Source: Thermocoleostomius sinensis A174
Lineage (GTDB): Bacteria; Cyanobacteriota; Cyanobacteriia; Elainellales; Elainellaceae
Reading direction: 5' to 3'
Length of the DNA stretch: 64,000 nt
Assembly (NCBI RefSeq): GCF_026802175.1
Contig: NZ_CP113797.1
Coordinates: 4,751,026-4,815,025 of the forward strand
Shown here: one piece after another, positions 28,401 through 36,410 of the stretch
How positions within the stretch are numbered: the stretch's first letter is position 1
Layout of the letters: every line of letters starts with the position of its first letter
Translations under genes and position numbers: made by a program
Notes under the pieces: generated by a model
The model's database searches: none
Seen by the model: the letters and a program-made list of their open reading frames with translations, nothing else
What the model was told of the DNA's origin: nothing

Positions 28401-29187
28401 ACAGTGGTTCAACGTTATCTAAGACCAACAAGCAGCGCGATACGGTTAAGGCTTGTACTAATTGCCCGATTTGTTCAGATTCTTGTTCAGGCAGGGCAAT
28501 CGTTGCCTGATGCGATAATACTTTCAGTAGATCGAGCAGTAACTGATCAAGGGGGGGAGCTTCCCGCAAACTGCGCCAAATCACAAATTCAAAATTTTCC
28601 AGAGCAGAAATCATCTCTCTGGCTTGGATGGTGTCGTTGCCTAGGATATCGGGTTGATTAGTTCCTTGGGCAAACTGCTGTGCTAACGTCACCGCTAACG
28701 CCGTCTTACCAATTCCACCCATACCCAACAGCAATACCAATCGACAACGATCGCCCTGAACCCATTGATGCAATTGGTGTAATTCCAAACGACGATCGAC
28801 GAAAATAGACACATCGATCGCTTCGTCCCAATCTGTTCGGGAGACGGCTGATCTAGTTGTTGCTCCAGATATAGTAGAAGGTGGTGAAAGCGAGTGATGC
28901 TGTGTCGATTCTTCCTCTTGAGTTTGCCAATAGTGCTGTAACACTGTTTGGACATTTTGCTTGGTCACTCGCTCTCCCAATTTTTCAGAAATCGCCCGCC
29001 ATAACTCAGCACCTGTGTTCTTAACATGTCCTATATCTCGACTGTTCGCCCTGGCAATTTCTTTGTAGGAAAGTCCTTTCCAACTCTGCCGAAATACTAA
29101 TTCTTGTAACTTGTTTAAACGCTTCTCTAAAAGTTGTTCTACAAGCCCTAGCCCGTCTTTGACCGTAATCACGCTTGGTTTCCTCAC
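25480..29187 (-). CDS. STAND NTPase: vMAP-HTH, NB-ARC, 14 WD40 repeats (truncated by IS)
   Basis: A 1235-residue NLR-like protein. Residues 1-90 match the HTH-like domain of vWA-MoxR-associated proteins (LQELVFRQSWKGLSYKEIAR). Residues 130-400 are an NB-ARC ATPase: P-loop GMGGIGKT at 155-162, RCLLVLDNVEPLL (Walker B), VILTSREAPKVI, and GNPLALKIAA. A helical linker follows, then fourteen WD40 repeats from about residue 650 (for example SPDGQWLASASDDNTAKLWN), enough for two seven-bladed propellers. Such STAND proteins sense a ligand through the repeats and switch by nucleotide exchange. Some act in defence, others in signalling. The original C-terminus of 41 residues was removed by the insertion element, whose last base completes the present stop codon TAG. 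Confidence 0.93.
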   Translation of the reverse strand: MRKPSVITVKDGLGLVEQLLEKRLNKLQELVFRQSWKGLSYKEIARANSRDIGHVKNTGAELWRAISEKLGERVTKQNVQTVLQHYWQTQEEESTQHHSLSPPSTISGATTRSAVSRTDWDEAIDVSIFVDRRLELHQLHQWVQGDRCRLVLLLGMGGIGKTALAVTLAQQFAQGTNQPDILGNDTIQAREMISALENFEFVIWRSLREAPPLDQLLLDLLKVLSHQATIALPEQESEQIGQLVQALTVSRCLLVLDNVEPLLQSGEQAGRFRCGYENYAELFRRLAQSLHQSCVILTSREAPKVISQLAGKTRPVRILQLAGVGVTGGQQIFEEYGCFQGSDSDWQTVIKHYAGNPLALKIAASRIQDVLDGNLSRFVQDYLQPNKVAFADIHDLLDRQFERLSHTEQDIMYWLTVNREPVSDSDLNEDIFSTESLHKLLDALALLRQRSLIEKTTHGFTQQPVVMEYVTERLIERIVTEIIEWNTKSKIDGNEVSYESDETFELNETTDALSVACPPPPPLPTPLLCRYALLKAQCKDYVREAQTRILLEPIVNQLLLHFGSKTKLESCLQQILASLKQHAPLQPGYAAGNILNLLCYLQIDLTGYDFSHLAVWQAYLPAVSLPHVNFAYADLSKSVFAESFGGIVSVAFSPDGQQLAVADSNGGIRVWDISSGRSQLILRAHETWIWSIAFSPDGQWLASASDDNTAKLWNLATGTCLRTLNGHTQAVLAVAFSPDSEWLATSSDDLTIRLWNTCDPGSYDHCWVAHDRRVWSLGFSPDGQTLASSSEDHTVKLWYWQTATCLKTLVGHSDWVKGIAFHPNGHLIATGSHDQTLKLWDVQTGQCLKTLTGHRNAVTAVGFSPEGGQLISSSHDHTLRVWDLNLGRCCKVLQGHTNRLWSVAVHPDGQRIASGGDDHAVKLWNMHTGHCLKTFRGHTNALLWMIFNGDRSVLASGHEDETIKLWDVQTKRVFRTLRGHGDRVWAIAFSPQSRDTSILASGSGDQTIKLWNWRSGECLKTLHGHASWVWAVVFHPTIPLLASGSYDGTIKFWEIPGGECIRTLNGHTAPVVDTLFNATGDWLFSCGFDETIRLWQVKTGDCIRVLQGHTNKVWRLALSPDQQYLASCSYDNTLKLWEVQTGECVCTFTGHVAPVVALAFDTSGQRLISGSFDQTIKLWEVQTGKCLHTLEGHQGIISGLLTEGELLLSSSFDETIKYWNLTTGDCLETLRTPQP

Positions 29188-29721
29188 ATGTTAGTAATAA
29201 AGTGGAGCCTCCCTGATTGCATTGCTCATCGATTTAACATTCGTTGCGGTACACACGACAGTGACACAAAACCTCTGATTTTTAACCATAGTGGCTGATG
29301 ACTCATTATCTATTGTCTGACCTTTTTCTGACTTTAGCGCTGACTTTTATCTGATCTTTATCTGACTTTTCTGTCAAATCAGGTCATAAAGTACCGCTAT
29401 ACTAAGTGATGTCACGAGGATACTTCTCAACTCCGGAGAAGACACTGCTGCGATCGCTGCAATTTCTCTACCGTTCAACCTCGTCTGTTTCCAATGCCCC
29501 AAGTTCTAGGTTGCTTCCTTAATGGACTGGGAAGATGGTTGTCCTGCTGAATCCTAGCGGTTGTCTTTGTACAGGTTGAGTATTTGCCCTGATTTGATTG
29601 ACGAAATATTAGTTGACGAGTCTTGAATTGCCCTCACTTCAGCCTCTCTGTCAGAATAGGTGAGGAGCTTTCGAGCCATGTTTTGCGTTGAAGCCCCTTT
29701 GCTCTGTGTGGGAGAAGGGGT
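29188..29721. other. Leader region of the STAND gene
   Basis: Apart from the phased repeats at 29317-29375, this 534-bp stretch shows no gene. It must contain the STAND promoter and borders a degraded area to its right. Confidence 0.4.
29317..29375. repeat. Helically phased CTGACTTTT repeats upstream of STAND gene
   Basis: CTGA followed by a T-rich tract recurs at 29317, 29328, 29340, 29351 and 29362, with a partial copy (CTGT) at 29371. The spacing is 11, 12, 11, 11 and 9 bp, close to one helical turn. The block lies 130-190 bp upstream of the STAND start codon. It could be a regulator-binding array or an intrinsically bent promoter element. Confidence 0.6.
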
Positions 29722-29889
29722 TTAGGAATACGGACAATTCCTATTTGCGTTCAGCAACGCCAAAATTTGCCAGTCAACTAAATCTTTGTCTGCTCCCTGT
29801 CTGCTCACATCTTCCACAACTCGGACTTCTGCGTCTTTACATGTTTCCAATTCAGGGCAAATATTGAGTGCAATTGGAGTAATTTTTAC
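29722..29889 (-). pseudogene. 55-codon coding relic, unknown family
   Basis: An open reading on the minus strand with protein-like composition (ITPIALNICPELETC, DAEVRVVEDVSRQG, DLVDWQILALLNANRN) ending in TAA at 29722. It begins directly after a stop codon and has no ATG, GTG or TTG start, so it looks like the surviving 3' end of a lost gene. I do not recognise the family. Confidence 0.35.
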
Positions 29890-29891
29890 TC

Positions 29892-30118
29892 ATCACCTTT
29901 GCACCTGTTTCATACCCTTAGAAATTCCTTGACGATTTCCTAGCGCTCTTACTCTAGTTTCTACTCGCCACGTAGAGTACCAGAGTTGAATGGGATCGGG
30001 ATCAGTGTCCATCGCTCGCAAACGCTCTGCAAGGCGATCGGTTCGCTGACGCTCTTGCTCTAGCTGATGTTCACTGCGTTCAAACTTTTGTTGAATCGCC
30101 TCAATTCAGCGAAATTGC
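29892..30118 (-). pseudogene. Uma2-type C-terminal tail relic
   Basis: The minus strand encodes EAIQQKFERSEHQLEQERQ, then RTDRLAERLRAMDTDPDPIQ, which matches the coiled, Glu/Arg-rich tail that ends many Uma2-family proteins (compare ERQRADRLAEMLRAQGIDPD at 20200). An in-frame TGA precedes it and no core domain is present. It is probably a third degenerate Uma2 gene, though other proteins have similar tails. Confidence 0.45.
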
Positions 30119-30185
30119 TTGGTGATGTCACTGAAACTCGTTCGGGTACTTTGAACTTAGTACAAAGAATAAATCACCCAACGGG

Positions 30186-31571
30186 CTAGCCAAACCATCG
30201 CCGCAAGCGATCGAGTTTATGTCCATAGGGCGGATAGCGGAAAGGAAGGTCTGGCCAAAACGGCTTAGTAACAATGCTTTTGGTATGCGAGAAGGTATCA
30301 AATCCCGCTTTGCCGTGGTACTGCCCCATGCCACTATCTCCAACGCCTCCAAACGGTAACGTGGTCACGGCCGACTGCATGATCGTGTCGTTGATAGCAA
30401 CACCGCCCGATGAGGTGCTTTGCAGCACCTGCTGTTGCAAAGCTGGATTGCGCGAAAATAGATACAAAGCTAAGGGTTTTGGTTGAGTTTGAATCTGTTC
30501 GATCGCTTCTTCAATCTGGGTATATTCTAAAACTGGCAGAATAGGTCCAAAAATCTCCTCCTGCATCACAGGAGCGTTCCACGTTATTTGATCTAATACA
30601 GTAGGGGAAATATAGCGATTTTTTGCATCTGTCTTTCCACCCACAATAATATTTCCAGTCTCTAGCAGTGTCACAAGACGATTGAAATGTTTATCATTGA
30701 CAATGCGACCATAATCTGGACTGTGGGCTGGATTGTCTCCATATAGTTGAGTAATGGCGACTTGAATTTCGTTCATTAAAGCAGATTTGATGCGACGATC
30801 GACCAGTAAATAATCCGGTGCGACACAGGTCTGTCCAGCGTTCAAAAACTTACCCCAAGCGATGCGCTTAGCGGTGGTTTGAATCGGAACATCGGCGTCA
30901 ACAATACAAGGGCTTTTGCCGCCCAGTTCTAACGTAACAGGTGTCAAGTGGTTGGCGGCTGCCTGCATGACAATTTTGCCGATCGCGGTTCCTCCGGTGA
31001 AGAAAATGTGATCAAATTTTTCTGCTAAAAGTGCTTGGCCAATGTCAATACCTCCTTCCATCACTGCCACATAGTCTGGCTCAAATGTCTTTTCCACCAC
31101 AGCCGCCACTACCCGCGAAACATTCGGCACCAATTCAGATGGCTTTAACACAGCACAATTGCCTGCCGCTAAAGCAGCCACCAGAGGCGCAAGCACAAGC
31201 TGAAATGGATAATTCCAAGGAGCAATGATCAGCACTACTCCTAACGGTTCGGGTCGCACCGTCGCTTTCGCGGGTTGCAGAGTAGAAGGAACCGCAACTG
31301 ATCGTGGTTTTGCCCACGATCGCAAATGCTTGACCGCATAATCAATTTCTTCGGTTACGAGTCGAATTTCAGCAAAGTAGCTCTCAAACGCGGGTTTATT
31401 GAGGTCTGTCTTTAGCGCTGCTAGAATGGCATCTTCCTGATCGGCAATCGTTTGTCGCAGTCGCTTTAACTGGTCAATGCGAAACTTTAACTCTTGAGTT
31501 TGACCAGTGCGAAAGAAAGCTCGCTGCTGTTGAACGAGGTTGCTGACCGGCTCGGCAGTTATGTTACCCAT
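30186..31571 (-). CDS. Aldehyde dehydrogenase, class-3-like
   Basis: A 461-residue NAD(P)-dependent aldehyde dehydrogenase that oxidises aldehydes to acids. Visible motifs are IAPWNYPFQLVLAPLVAALA (cofactor site), FFTGGTAIGKIVMQAA, the general-base region VTLELGGKSPCIVD, and the catalytic Cys in FLNAGQTCVAPDYLLV. The C-terminal SGGVAINDTIMQSA and LPFGGVGDSGMGQYHG segments are typical. The short N-terminus and length place it with class-3 fatty or apocarotenoid aldehyde dehydrogenases of cyanobacteria. The substrate cannot be told. It is transcribed alone, with a candidate structured RNA about 230 bp upstream on the other strand. Confidence 0.94.
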   Translation of the reverse strand: MGNITAEPVSNLVQQQRAFFRTGQTQELKFRIDQLKRLRQTIADQEDAILAALKTDLNKPAFESYFAEIRLVTEEIDYAVKHLRSWAKPRSVAVPSTLQPAKATVRPEPLGVVLIIAPWNYPFQLVLAPLVAALAAGNCAVLKPSELVPNVSRVVAAVVEKTFEPDYVAVMEGGIDIGQALLAEKFDHIFFTGGTAIGKIVMQAAANHLTPVTLELGGKSPCIVDADVPIQTTAKRIAWGKFLNAGQTCVAPDYLLVDRRIKSALMNEIQVAITQLYGDNPAHSPDYGRIVNDKHFNRLVTLLETGNIIVGGKTDAKNRYISPTVLDQITWNAPVMQEEIFGPILPVLEYTQIEEAIEQIQTQPKPLALYLFSRNPALQQQVLQSTSSGGVAINDTIMQSAVTTLPFGGVGDSGMGQYHGKAGFDTFSHTKSIVTKPFWPDLPFRYPPYGHKLDRLRRWFG

Positions 31572-31761
31572 GCTACTGATTAAAAACTATCAACCTGATT
31601 AACAGCAATCCTATCTTTCTGCAAGCGATCGTCTGGGGATTTTCAGACGACATTGTTTTAATCAAAGTAAAAGGTTCGGTTATTTTGAAATTCTCATCGG
31701 TTTCCCCTTGCGGCATCCCCACTCCTCCTCGCTACAATGGATATCAAGTTCTGCTGCGACG

Positions 31762-31789
31762 TTGGTGACTGCCAATAATGTTTTATGAT
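31762..31789 (+). promoter_or_regulatory. Candidate sigma70-type promoter
   Basis: TTGGTG (31762-31767) and TATGAT (31784-31789) are separated by 16 bp. Transcription would begin near 31796-31798, directly before the structured RNA candidate. No coding gene follows on this strand. Confidence 0.4.
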
Positions 31790-31797
31790 CTATGCCT

Positions 31798-31933
31798 TAT
31801 GAACAAGGGGAGCGAGTTACTTCAGTGGCAGTAGACCGGGCATGTACCCGGAAACTTAAAGCTGAGGTCAAGATCCCCACCTGGAGTATTCCAGGTCAAA
31901 AACTGAGGTAAGACGGCGTTGCGGGGGGCTTTT
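31798..31933 (+). ncRNA. Candidate structured RNA, class unknown
   Basis: About 135 nt with nested pairing. GGGGA (31807-31811) can pair with TCCCC (31874-31878). CTTCAGT (31820-31826) can pair with GCTGAGG (31861-31867) around hairpin CCGGG-CATGTA-CCCGG (31836-31851). A perfect hairpin ACCTGGA-GTAT-TCCAGGT follows (31879-31896). CTTCAGT can instead pair with ACTGAGG (31902-31908), and CCCC can pair with the late G-run before TTTT (31930-31933), so two exclusive folds are possible. The GGGGAG start recalls yybP-ykoY elements, but the match is not convincing. No gene follows on the strand, so a free small RNA or an orphan leader is more likely. Confidence 0.4.
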
Positions 31934-33680
31934 AAAGCGTTTGATTCGTGCTAAAGGGCTTCTTGTCCTTGCTAAGACAGGTAGAATTTGTGTCAGGCTG
32001 ATGCTTCAATCGCGACAACAGCGGGGCGGCAGCTAACAGGGTTTGAGTATAGGGATGCTGTGGATGGGAAAAAATTTGCCCTGTCTCCCCTATTTCCACA
32101 ATTTTGCCTGCATTCATGACCGCAATGCGATCGCACAAAAATCGAGCAACCCATAGATCGTGAGTAATGAACAAATAGGTCAGGTCAAATTCTTGCTTCA
32201 ATTCCAGCATTAAATTGAGCACTTGAGCTTGTACACTGGCATCGAGCATACTGACTGGTTCATCACAAACTAGCAGTTTGGGACGGGTAATTAGAGCGCG
32301 GGCGATCGCCACTCGCTGTTGTTGCCCACCTGATAACTCATTCGGGTAGCGGGAGTAAAAGGCCTCGGCTGGCACCAACCCAACCCGCTCTAGCATAGCT
32401 TGGGCTTGGGACTGGGCTGTAGCGGCATCGGCCAAACCATGAATCAGCAACGGATCAGCAATACTATCGCCTACCATCATCAATGGATTTAGACACGCAT
32501 GAGGGTCTTGAAACACCATCTGCATCTGGCGTCGCTGTTGCCGCAATGCTTGCCGCGAGAAGGTTGTTAGATCGTGTCCTAAAAATTCTACCCTTCCAGC
32601 CGTGGGTCGGATCAATTGCAAAATTGTGCGTGATAACGTGCTCTTGCCGCAGCCCGATTCCCCCACCAGTCCCAAGATTTCTCCAGGATAAAGTTCCAGC
32701 GAGACGCCATCTACCGCCTTGATGGTTTTATCTTGATCTGACGTTAGCCACCGCGCTACAAAATTTTGCTCTAGGGTATAGTGCTGCTGCAAATTTTCAG
32801 TGCGGAGGAGGGGTGAAGAGTCATCTGAGTTTCGCCCATTCCCTACTCCCCGCTCCCCAATTTCTGCTTTCTGTTTTCCTGCCTGAAGATGTAATGCAGC
32901 CTGTAAAAGGGACTGCGTATACTCGTGCTGTGGGTGCACCAATACGGCTTGGGCGGCTCCGGTTTCTACTACTTTGCCTTGATACATGACAGCAATGCGA
33001 TCGCAGTACTCACCGACCATGGCCAAATCATGGGAAATTAAAATTAGCGCCATCTGTCGCTCTTGGCACAACCGAGTCAGTTCTTGCAGAATTTGAGCCG
33101 AAACCGTGACATCCAAACTAGTAGTCGGTTCATCGGCAACGATCAGTTTGGGATTGAGCAATAATGCTAGGGCGATCGCCACTCGTTGCCGCATTCCACC
33201 ACTAAACTCATGGGGATATTGAGACCACCGACTCGCAGGAATTTTCACTGCTTCTAATGTGGCAATGGCTCGATCTTTGGCTTGTCGCCGAGACAAGTTG
33301 GGCTGATGCGCTCGCAAGGTTTCCAAACAGTGCTCTCCGATCGTCATCACCGGATCTAGGCGGGTCATCGGGTCTTGAAAGACCAGCGCTACGGCTTCTC
33401 CCCGAAAGCAACGTAATTCTTTAGGCGAAAAGTCAAACACCGATCGTCCTTCAAACAATACTCGCCCTTCAATCCGGGTAGAGGGAGGCAACAATCGCAT
33501 GGCTGCCCGCCCCAAGGTCGATTTGCCACAGCCGGATTCTCCTACAATCCCTAGCCTTTCGCCCGCCTGTAGGGCGATCGACACCTCATCGACCGCCCAC
33601 TCAATGGCGTCCTTAGCAGTCCGCTGCGGTGGATAGGCAACCCGCAAGTTCTCAAGTTGAAACAGAGCGTCAGTCGTCAT
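31932..33680 (-). CDS. Fused dipeptide-type ABC transporter ATPase (two domains)
   Basis: A 582-residue protein with two ABC ATPase domains, like DppD and DppF joined. Domain one (residues 1-265): Walker [12 protein letters not shown], signature FSGGMRQRVAIALAL, Walker B LIVADEPTTSLD. Domain two (295-560): [44 protein letters not shown]. Each domain ends with the oligopeptide-transporter C-terminal part (HPQHEYTQSLL and HPQHPYTQTLL). It powers import of peptides, nickel or glutathione-like solutes. No permease or binding protein is nearby. A second fused ATPase lies at 46531. Substrate unknown. Confidence 0.92.
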   Translation of the reverse strand: MTTDALFQLENLRVAYPPQRTAKDAIEWAVDEVSIALQAGERLGIVGESGCGKSTLGRAAMRLLPPSTRIEGRVLFEGRSVFDFSPKELRCFRGEAVALVFQDPMTRLDPVMTIGEHCLETLRAHQPNLSRRQAKDRAIATLEAVKIPASRWSQYPHEFSGGMRQRVAIALALLLNPKLIVADEPTTSLDVTVSAQILQELTRLCQERQMALILISHDLAMVGEYCDRIAVMYQGKVVETGAAQAVLVHPQHEYTQSLLQAALHLQAGKQKAEIGERGVGNGRNSDDSSPLLRTENLQQHYTLEQNFVARWLTSDQDKTIKAVDGVSLELYPGEILGLVGESGCGKSTLSRTILQLIRPTAGRVEFLGHDLTTFSRQALRQQRRQMQMVFQDPHACLNPLMMVGDSIADPLLIHGLADAATAQSQAQAMLERVGLVPAEAFYSRYPNELSGGQQQRVAIARALITRPKLLVCDEPVSMLDASVQAQVLNLMLELKQEFDLTYLFITHDLWVARFLCDRIAVMNAGKIVEIGETGQIFSHPQHPYTQTLLAAAPLLSRLKHQPDTNSTCLSKDKKPFSTNQTL

Positions 33681-33814
33681 AGGCAGAGAGGCTAGAGGCT
33701 AAAGGATGAAGGATCAAATTCAAACTCCTGGTACAAAGCCGTTAAGCTAATCCTGTTCTAACAGTCCTTCCGTAGCGATTACAAAAGGAAAGCATATTCA
33801 AGAACAGTTAACTG

Positions 33815-34204
33815 TTAGGACTCTAGAGGCAGACCCAGCCAGTCTTTGAGATGCGATCGGAGCGCTTGGCTAAATGTAGGACGGCGCTCAAACTGAAGGC
33901 TACGAGTTGGTTTACGGGTTTCATCCAACATCCAGCCATAGTCACTACTCAACCGCAGTTTATCCTGCCAATCGGAAATGGACACAATCCATCGCGAGGA
34001 CTCTTCTTCATATCCGCACACATAAAAGACATAATTAAACGTATTTTGCTTACCAGGAGCCACCGTCGAAGGTTGCCCAAATTTTTCCTGAAGAATCGAG
34101 CGAGTGCGATCGACCACCTCAACACCATTGAACTCTTCCAGCGTTTTTACCGCCAATGTTAGAGCAAAATAAAACTCTTCTACCGACACAAACTCTAACT
34201 GCAT
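33815..34204 (-). CDS. Conserved hypothetical protein
   Basis: A 129-residue soluble protein beginning MQLEFVSVEEFYFALTLAV. The start at 34204 has GGAG 5 nt upstream and is preferred to an earlier ATG at 34273. The sequence looks folded: mixed helices at the start, a central strand-rich part (NTFNYVFYVCGYEEESSRWI, VSISDWQDKLRLSSDYGWML) and a helical end (FSQALRSHLKDWLGL). No catalytic motif was recognised. It is divergent from radC. Function unknown. Confidence 0.65.
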   Translation of the reverse strand: MQLEFVSVEEFYFALTLAVKTLEEFNGVEVVDRTRSILQEKFGQPSTVAPGKQNTFNYVFYVCGYEEESSRWIVSISDWQDKLRLSSDYGWMLDETRKPTRSLQFERRPTFSQALRSHLKDWLGLPLES

Positions 34205-34391
34205 AATCTCCGCAATCCCTGCTGCAACCAAGAGTGTATCACCCAGAAGCATGAAGAGTGAGCGATGAGACACGAAAAAGCTAAAGGAGAAAACAAGGAG
34301 AAAACAATGTCTGACAAACTTTTCCCAAATTTGGGATAACTAAAAATATCTTCCCGACTCCTAACATCCAACCCTGTATCCCCGCTGCCCA

Positions 34392-35123
34392 ATGACCTAC
34401 CGCCTGCGCGTTGCTGATCTTCCTGCTGCTGAACGACCCCGTGAGCGCTTGATGACTTACGGAGCAAAGAGTTTGTCTACGGCTGAGCTAATTGCCATTT
34501 TGCTAGGAACGGGGCAAGGTCCAGGCAAACTCTCGGCCGTGGGACTAGGGCAGCATATTTTGCAAAAATTAGGAGAACATCAGCGCGATTCGCTGGCGGT
34601 GTTGCGCGATGTGAGCGTCCAAGAATTAATGCAGATTCCTGGGGTGGGTGTAGCGAAGTCCACCACAATCGTTGCGGCGATCGAACTAGGTAAGCGGGTG
34701 CTTTATTCCCGTCCGCCCGATCGAACGGTGATTGATGATCCCAGTGTAGCCGCTGCCATCCTCAGTGGTGATCTAATGTGGCAAGCCCAAGAACGCTTTG
34801 CTGTGCTGTTGCTCGATGTTAAGCATCGACTGGTAGGAACTCAAATTATTAGCGTTGGGACGGCGACCGAAACTTTAGCCCATCCTCGGGATATTTTTCG
34901 AGAAGTGATTCGTCAAGGAGCCGTCCGAGTCATTGTGGCACATAACCACCCCTCAGGGAATGTAGAGCCAAGCCCAGAGGATATCGCCTTAACTCGTCAG
35001 CTTTTAGCGGGAGCACAGATCTTGAATATTCCGTTGTTGGATCACCTCATTCTAGGAGATGGTCATTATCGCAGCCTGCGTCAATCTACCACTCTTTGGC
35101 AGGAATTTCCTCAAGGTGATTAA
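34392..35123 (+). CDS. radC: RadC-family JAB/MPN protein
   Basis: A 243-residue RadC (UPF0758) protein. Residues 1-100 include the conserved start [20 protein letters not shown], with LLGTG after it, and a helix-hairpin-helix ([18 protein letters not shown]). Residues 115-240 are a JAB1/MPN metal-binding domain with the JAMM motif [17 protein letters not shown] (His-x-His and downstream Asp) and the upstream Glu in DIFREVIR. Historically linked to DNA repair, but a direct role is disputed. A peptidase-like or nucleic-acid-linked activity is inferred from the fold. Full length, no defects. Confidence 0.95.
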   Translation: MTYRLRVADLPAAERPRERLMTYGAKSLSTAELIAILLGTGQGPGKLSAVGLGQHILQKLGEHQRDSLAVLRDVSVQELMQIPGVGVAKSTTIVAAIELGKRVLYSRPPDRTVIDDPSVAAAILSGDLMWQAQERFAVLLLDVKHRLVGTQIISVGTATETLAHPRDIFREVIRQGAVRVIVAHNHPSGNVEPSPEDIALTRQLLAGAQILNIPLLDHLILGDGHYRSLRQSTTLWQEFPQGD

Positions 35124-35291
35124 CATAATTAGGGAAATTCTACATGGGCAAACCCCGCCAATGCGAACAAGCGACAGGTTTATAGCGGAAGAGGGAACAT
35201 GAGTGGTTGCATCCTGTGCTATCCTGACCTATACTTGAACCTCGGATTTAATAATTTTGTCCATTTGTATAAGATGCTATAGGAGGGTTCT

Positions 35292-35663
35292 ATTCCTGAA
35301 ACGCTTACCCTAACTCTTAGTTTGAAAGGCAATCGTGAAGTCAGAGACAATTGCCAGCTATTTCGTCTTGCAGGTTTGTTAGATGCGTATTCGGAACAGG
35401 CCTTCCTCAAGGCGTTAGAAAAGTTTTCTGAAGAAAATCCTAAAAACATTATTCTTGATCTATCGCAAATTGACTTCATTGACAGTTCTGGTATTGGAGC
35501 GTTGGTCAAGCTTGCTAAAAAAGTTCAGAATAATGGGGGCACCTTTCAAACCGTTACTAATCCCAGAGTAACTCAGACGGTTAAGCTGGTTCGTCTGGAA
35601 CAGTTTCTCTCTCTTCAACCCACCGTCGAAGACGCTTTAGCAAAACTGAAGCAAAGTTCGTGA
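35292..35663 (+). CDS. STAS-domain anti-anti-sigma factor, ATT start
   Basis: A ~123-residue STAS protein of the anti-sigma-factor-antagonist type. The phosphorylatable Ser lies in the signature IDFIDSSGIGALVKLAKK, followed by TVTNPRVTQTVKLVRLEQ-like sequence. Such proteins bind kinase-like anti-sigma factors, and phosphorylation of the Ser controls release. The start is unusual. The ideal site AGGAGGG (35281-35287) stands 4 nt before ATT at 35292, which opens the frame (IPETLTLTLSLKGN). The only other candidate, TTG 35322, has no ribosome site, and no in-frame ATG or GTG precedes the domain. No kinase partner is adjacent. Confidence 0.85.
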   Translation: MPETLTLTLSLKGNREVRDNCQLFRLAGLLDAYSEQAFLKALEKFSEENPKNIILDLSQIDFIDSSGIGALVKLAKKVQNNGGTFQTVTNPRVTQTVKLVRLEQFLSLQPTVEDALAKLKQSS

Positions 35664-35777
35664 ACTTCATTAAGTCAGTTCTTTTTTCAAGGGCTGACTT
35701 CCACATGTCGCCTCGAGTTAAGCCAAGATAGTAAATGTGCTAACGTAGTGAGGTCATTGCAGGTGGAATCTGAAAGG

Positions 35778-36293
35778 ATGAATTCAGATAGAATAACGGC
35801 TCAGCGATCGTCTGGGTCGCTTTTTTCTGTAGAATCTGCTGAATTCGCCTCGTTTTTGCCTCCTACAGCCGTAGCACTCGAGCAGCTTTCTCCAGCGGCA
35901 CTAGCTTATCTAGGAGATGCCGTCTATGAACTTTATGTTCGATCGCACTATCTCATACCGCCCAAACGGTTGCAAGACTATCATGCCCAGGTGGTGAGAC
36001 AGGTGCGAGCGGAGGGACAGGCACTTCAGTTGCGTCTGCTACAACCCTATTTAACGAGCGCAGAACAGGAAATTCTTCGGCGGGGAAGAAATGCAGCTAG
36101 CCATAAATCAAAACGAGGCGATCCCAAAACGTATCAGCAGGCAACCAGTTTAGAAACCCTCATTGGTTATCTTTATTTGACTAATCCACAGCGATTGTTT
36201 CAGCTTTTAGCTCATCTGGAGTTTGTGCCGGGTGCGGCCGATCGAGCCAGCGACGATCTTAAAGAGACTGCTTCAAGTTCAGAGAGTTATTAG
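35778..36293 (+). CDS. mrnC: Mini-ribonuclease III
   Basis: A 171-residue RNase III-fold enzyme without the double-stranded RNA-binding domain. In Bacillus it matures 23S rRNA ends. The core has LSPAALAYLGDAVYELYVRS, with catalytic Asp in GDAVYE, the basic stretch RRGRNAASHKSKRGDPKTYQ and the second acidic site SLETLIGYLYLT. About 35 residues precede the conserved part. ATG 35778 is preferred to GTG 35748, which has no ribosome site. The RlmB-like methyltransferase follows, so both act on 23S rRNA and may be co-expressed, as in many cyanobacteria and Firmicutes. Confidence 0.92.
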   Translation: MNSDRITAQRSSGSLFSVESAEFASFLPPTAVALEQLSPAALAYLGDAVYELYVRSHYLIPPKRLQDYHAQVVRQVRAEGQALQLRLLQPYLTSAEQEILRRGRNAASHKSKRGDPKTYQQATSLETLIGYLYLTNPQRLFQLLAHLEFVPGAADRASDDLKETASSSESY

Positions 36294-36410
36294 CACAATC
36301 GATTAGCACCATTGATTCAGTATCTAGCTATCCCTCTAGACGAGCATCACTCGGCTTCACAACCTGATTTTACGAAGATTTCCACATCAGTAAAGGACTG
36401 CAACTTAGAC

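Noticed and set aside
30186-31571. Possible control of the aldehyde dehydrogenase by the structured RNA
   Set aside because: The supported promoter and fold are on the opposite strand and point away from that gene.
31807-31880. tRNA-like segment (TTCAGTGGCAGTAGA resembles a D-arm)
   Set aside because: The anticodon loop would have six bases, the T-loop does not match, and the acceptor strands do not pair.
31800-31930. Cobalamin riboswitch on the minus strand (CCCCCGCAAC and GCCACTG present)
   Set aside because: The order and the other conserved blocks are missing, and the first part lies in a coding end.
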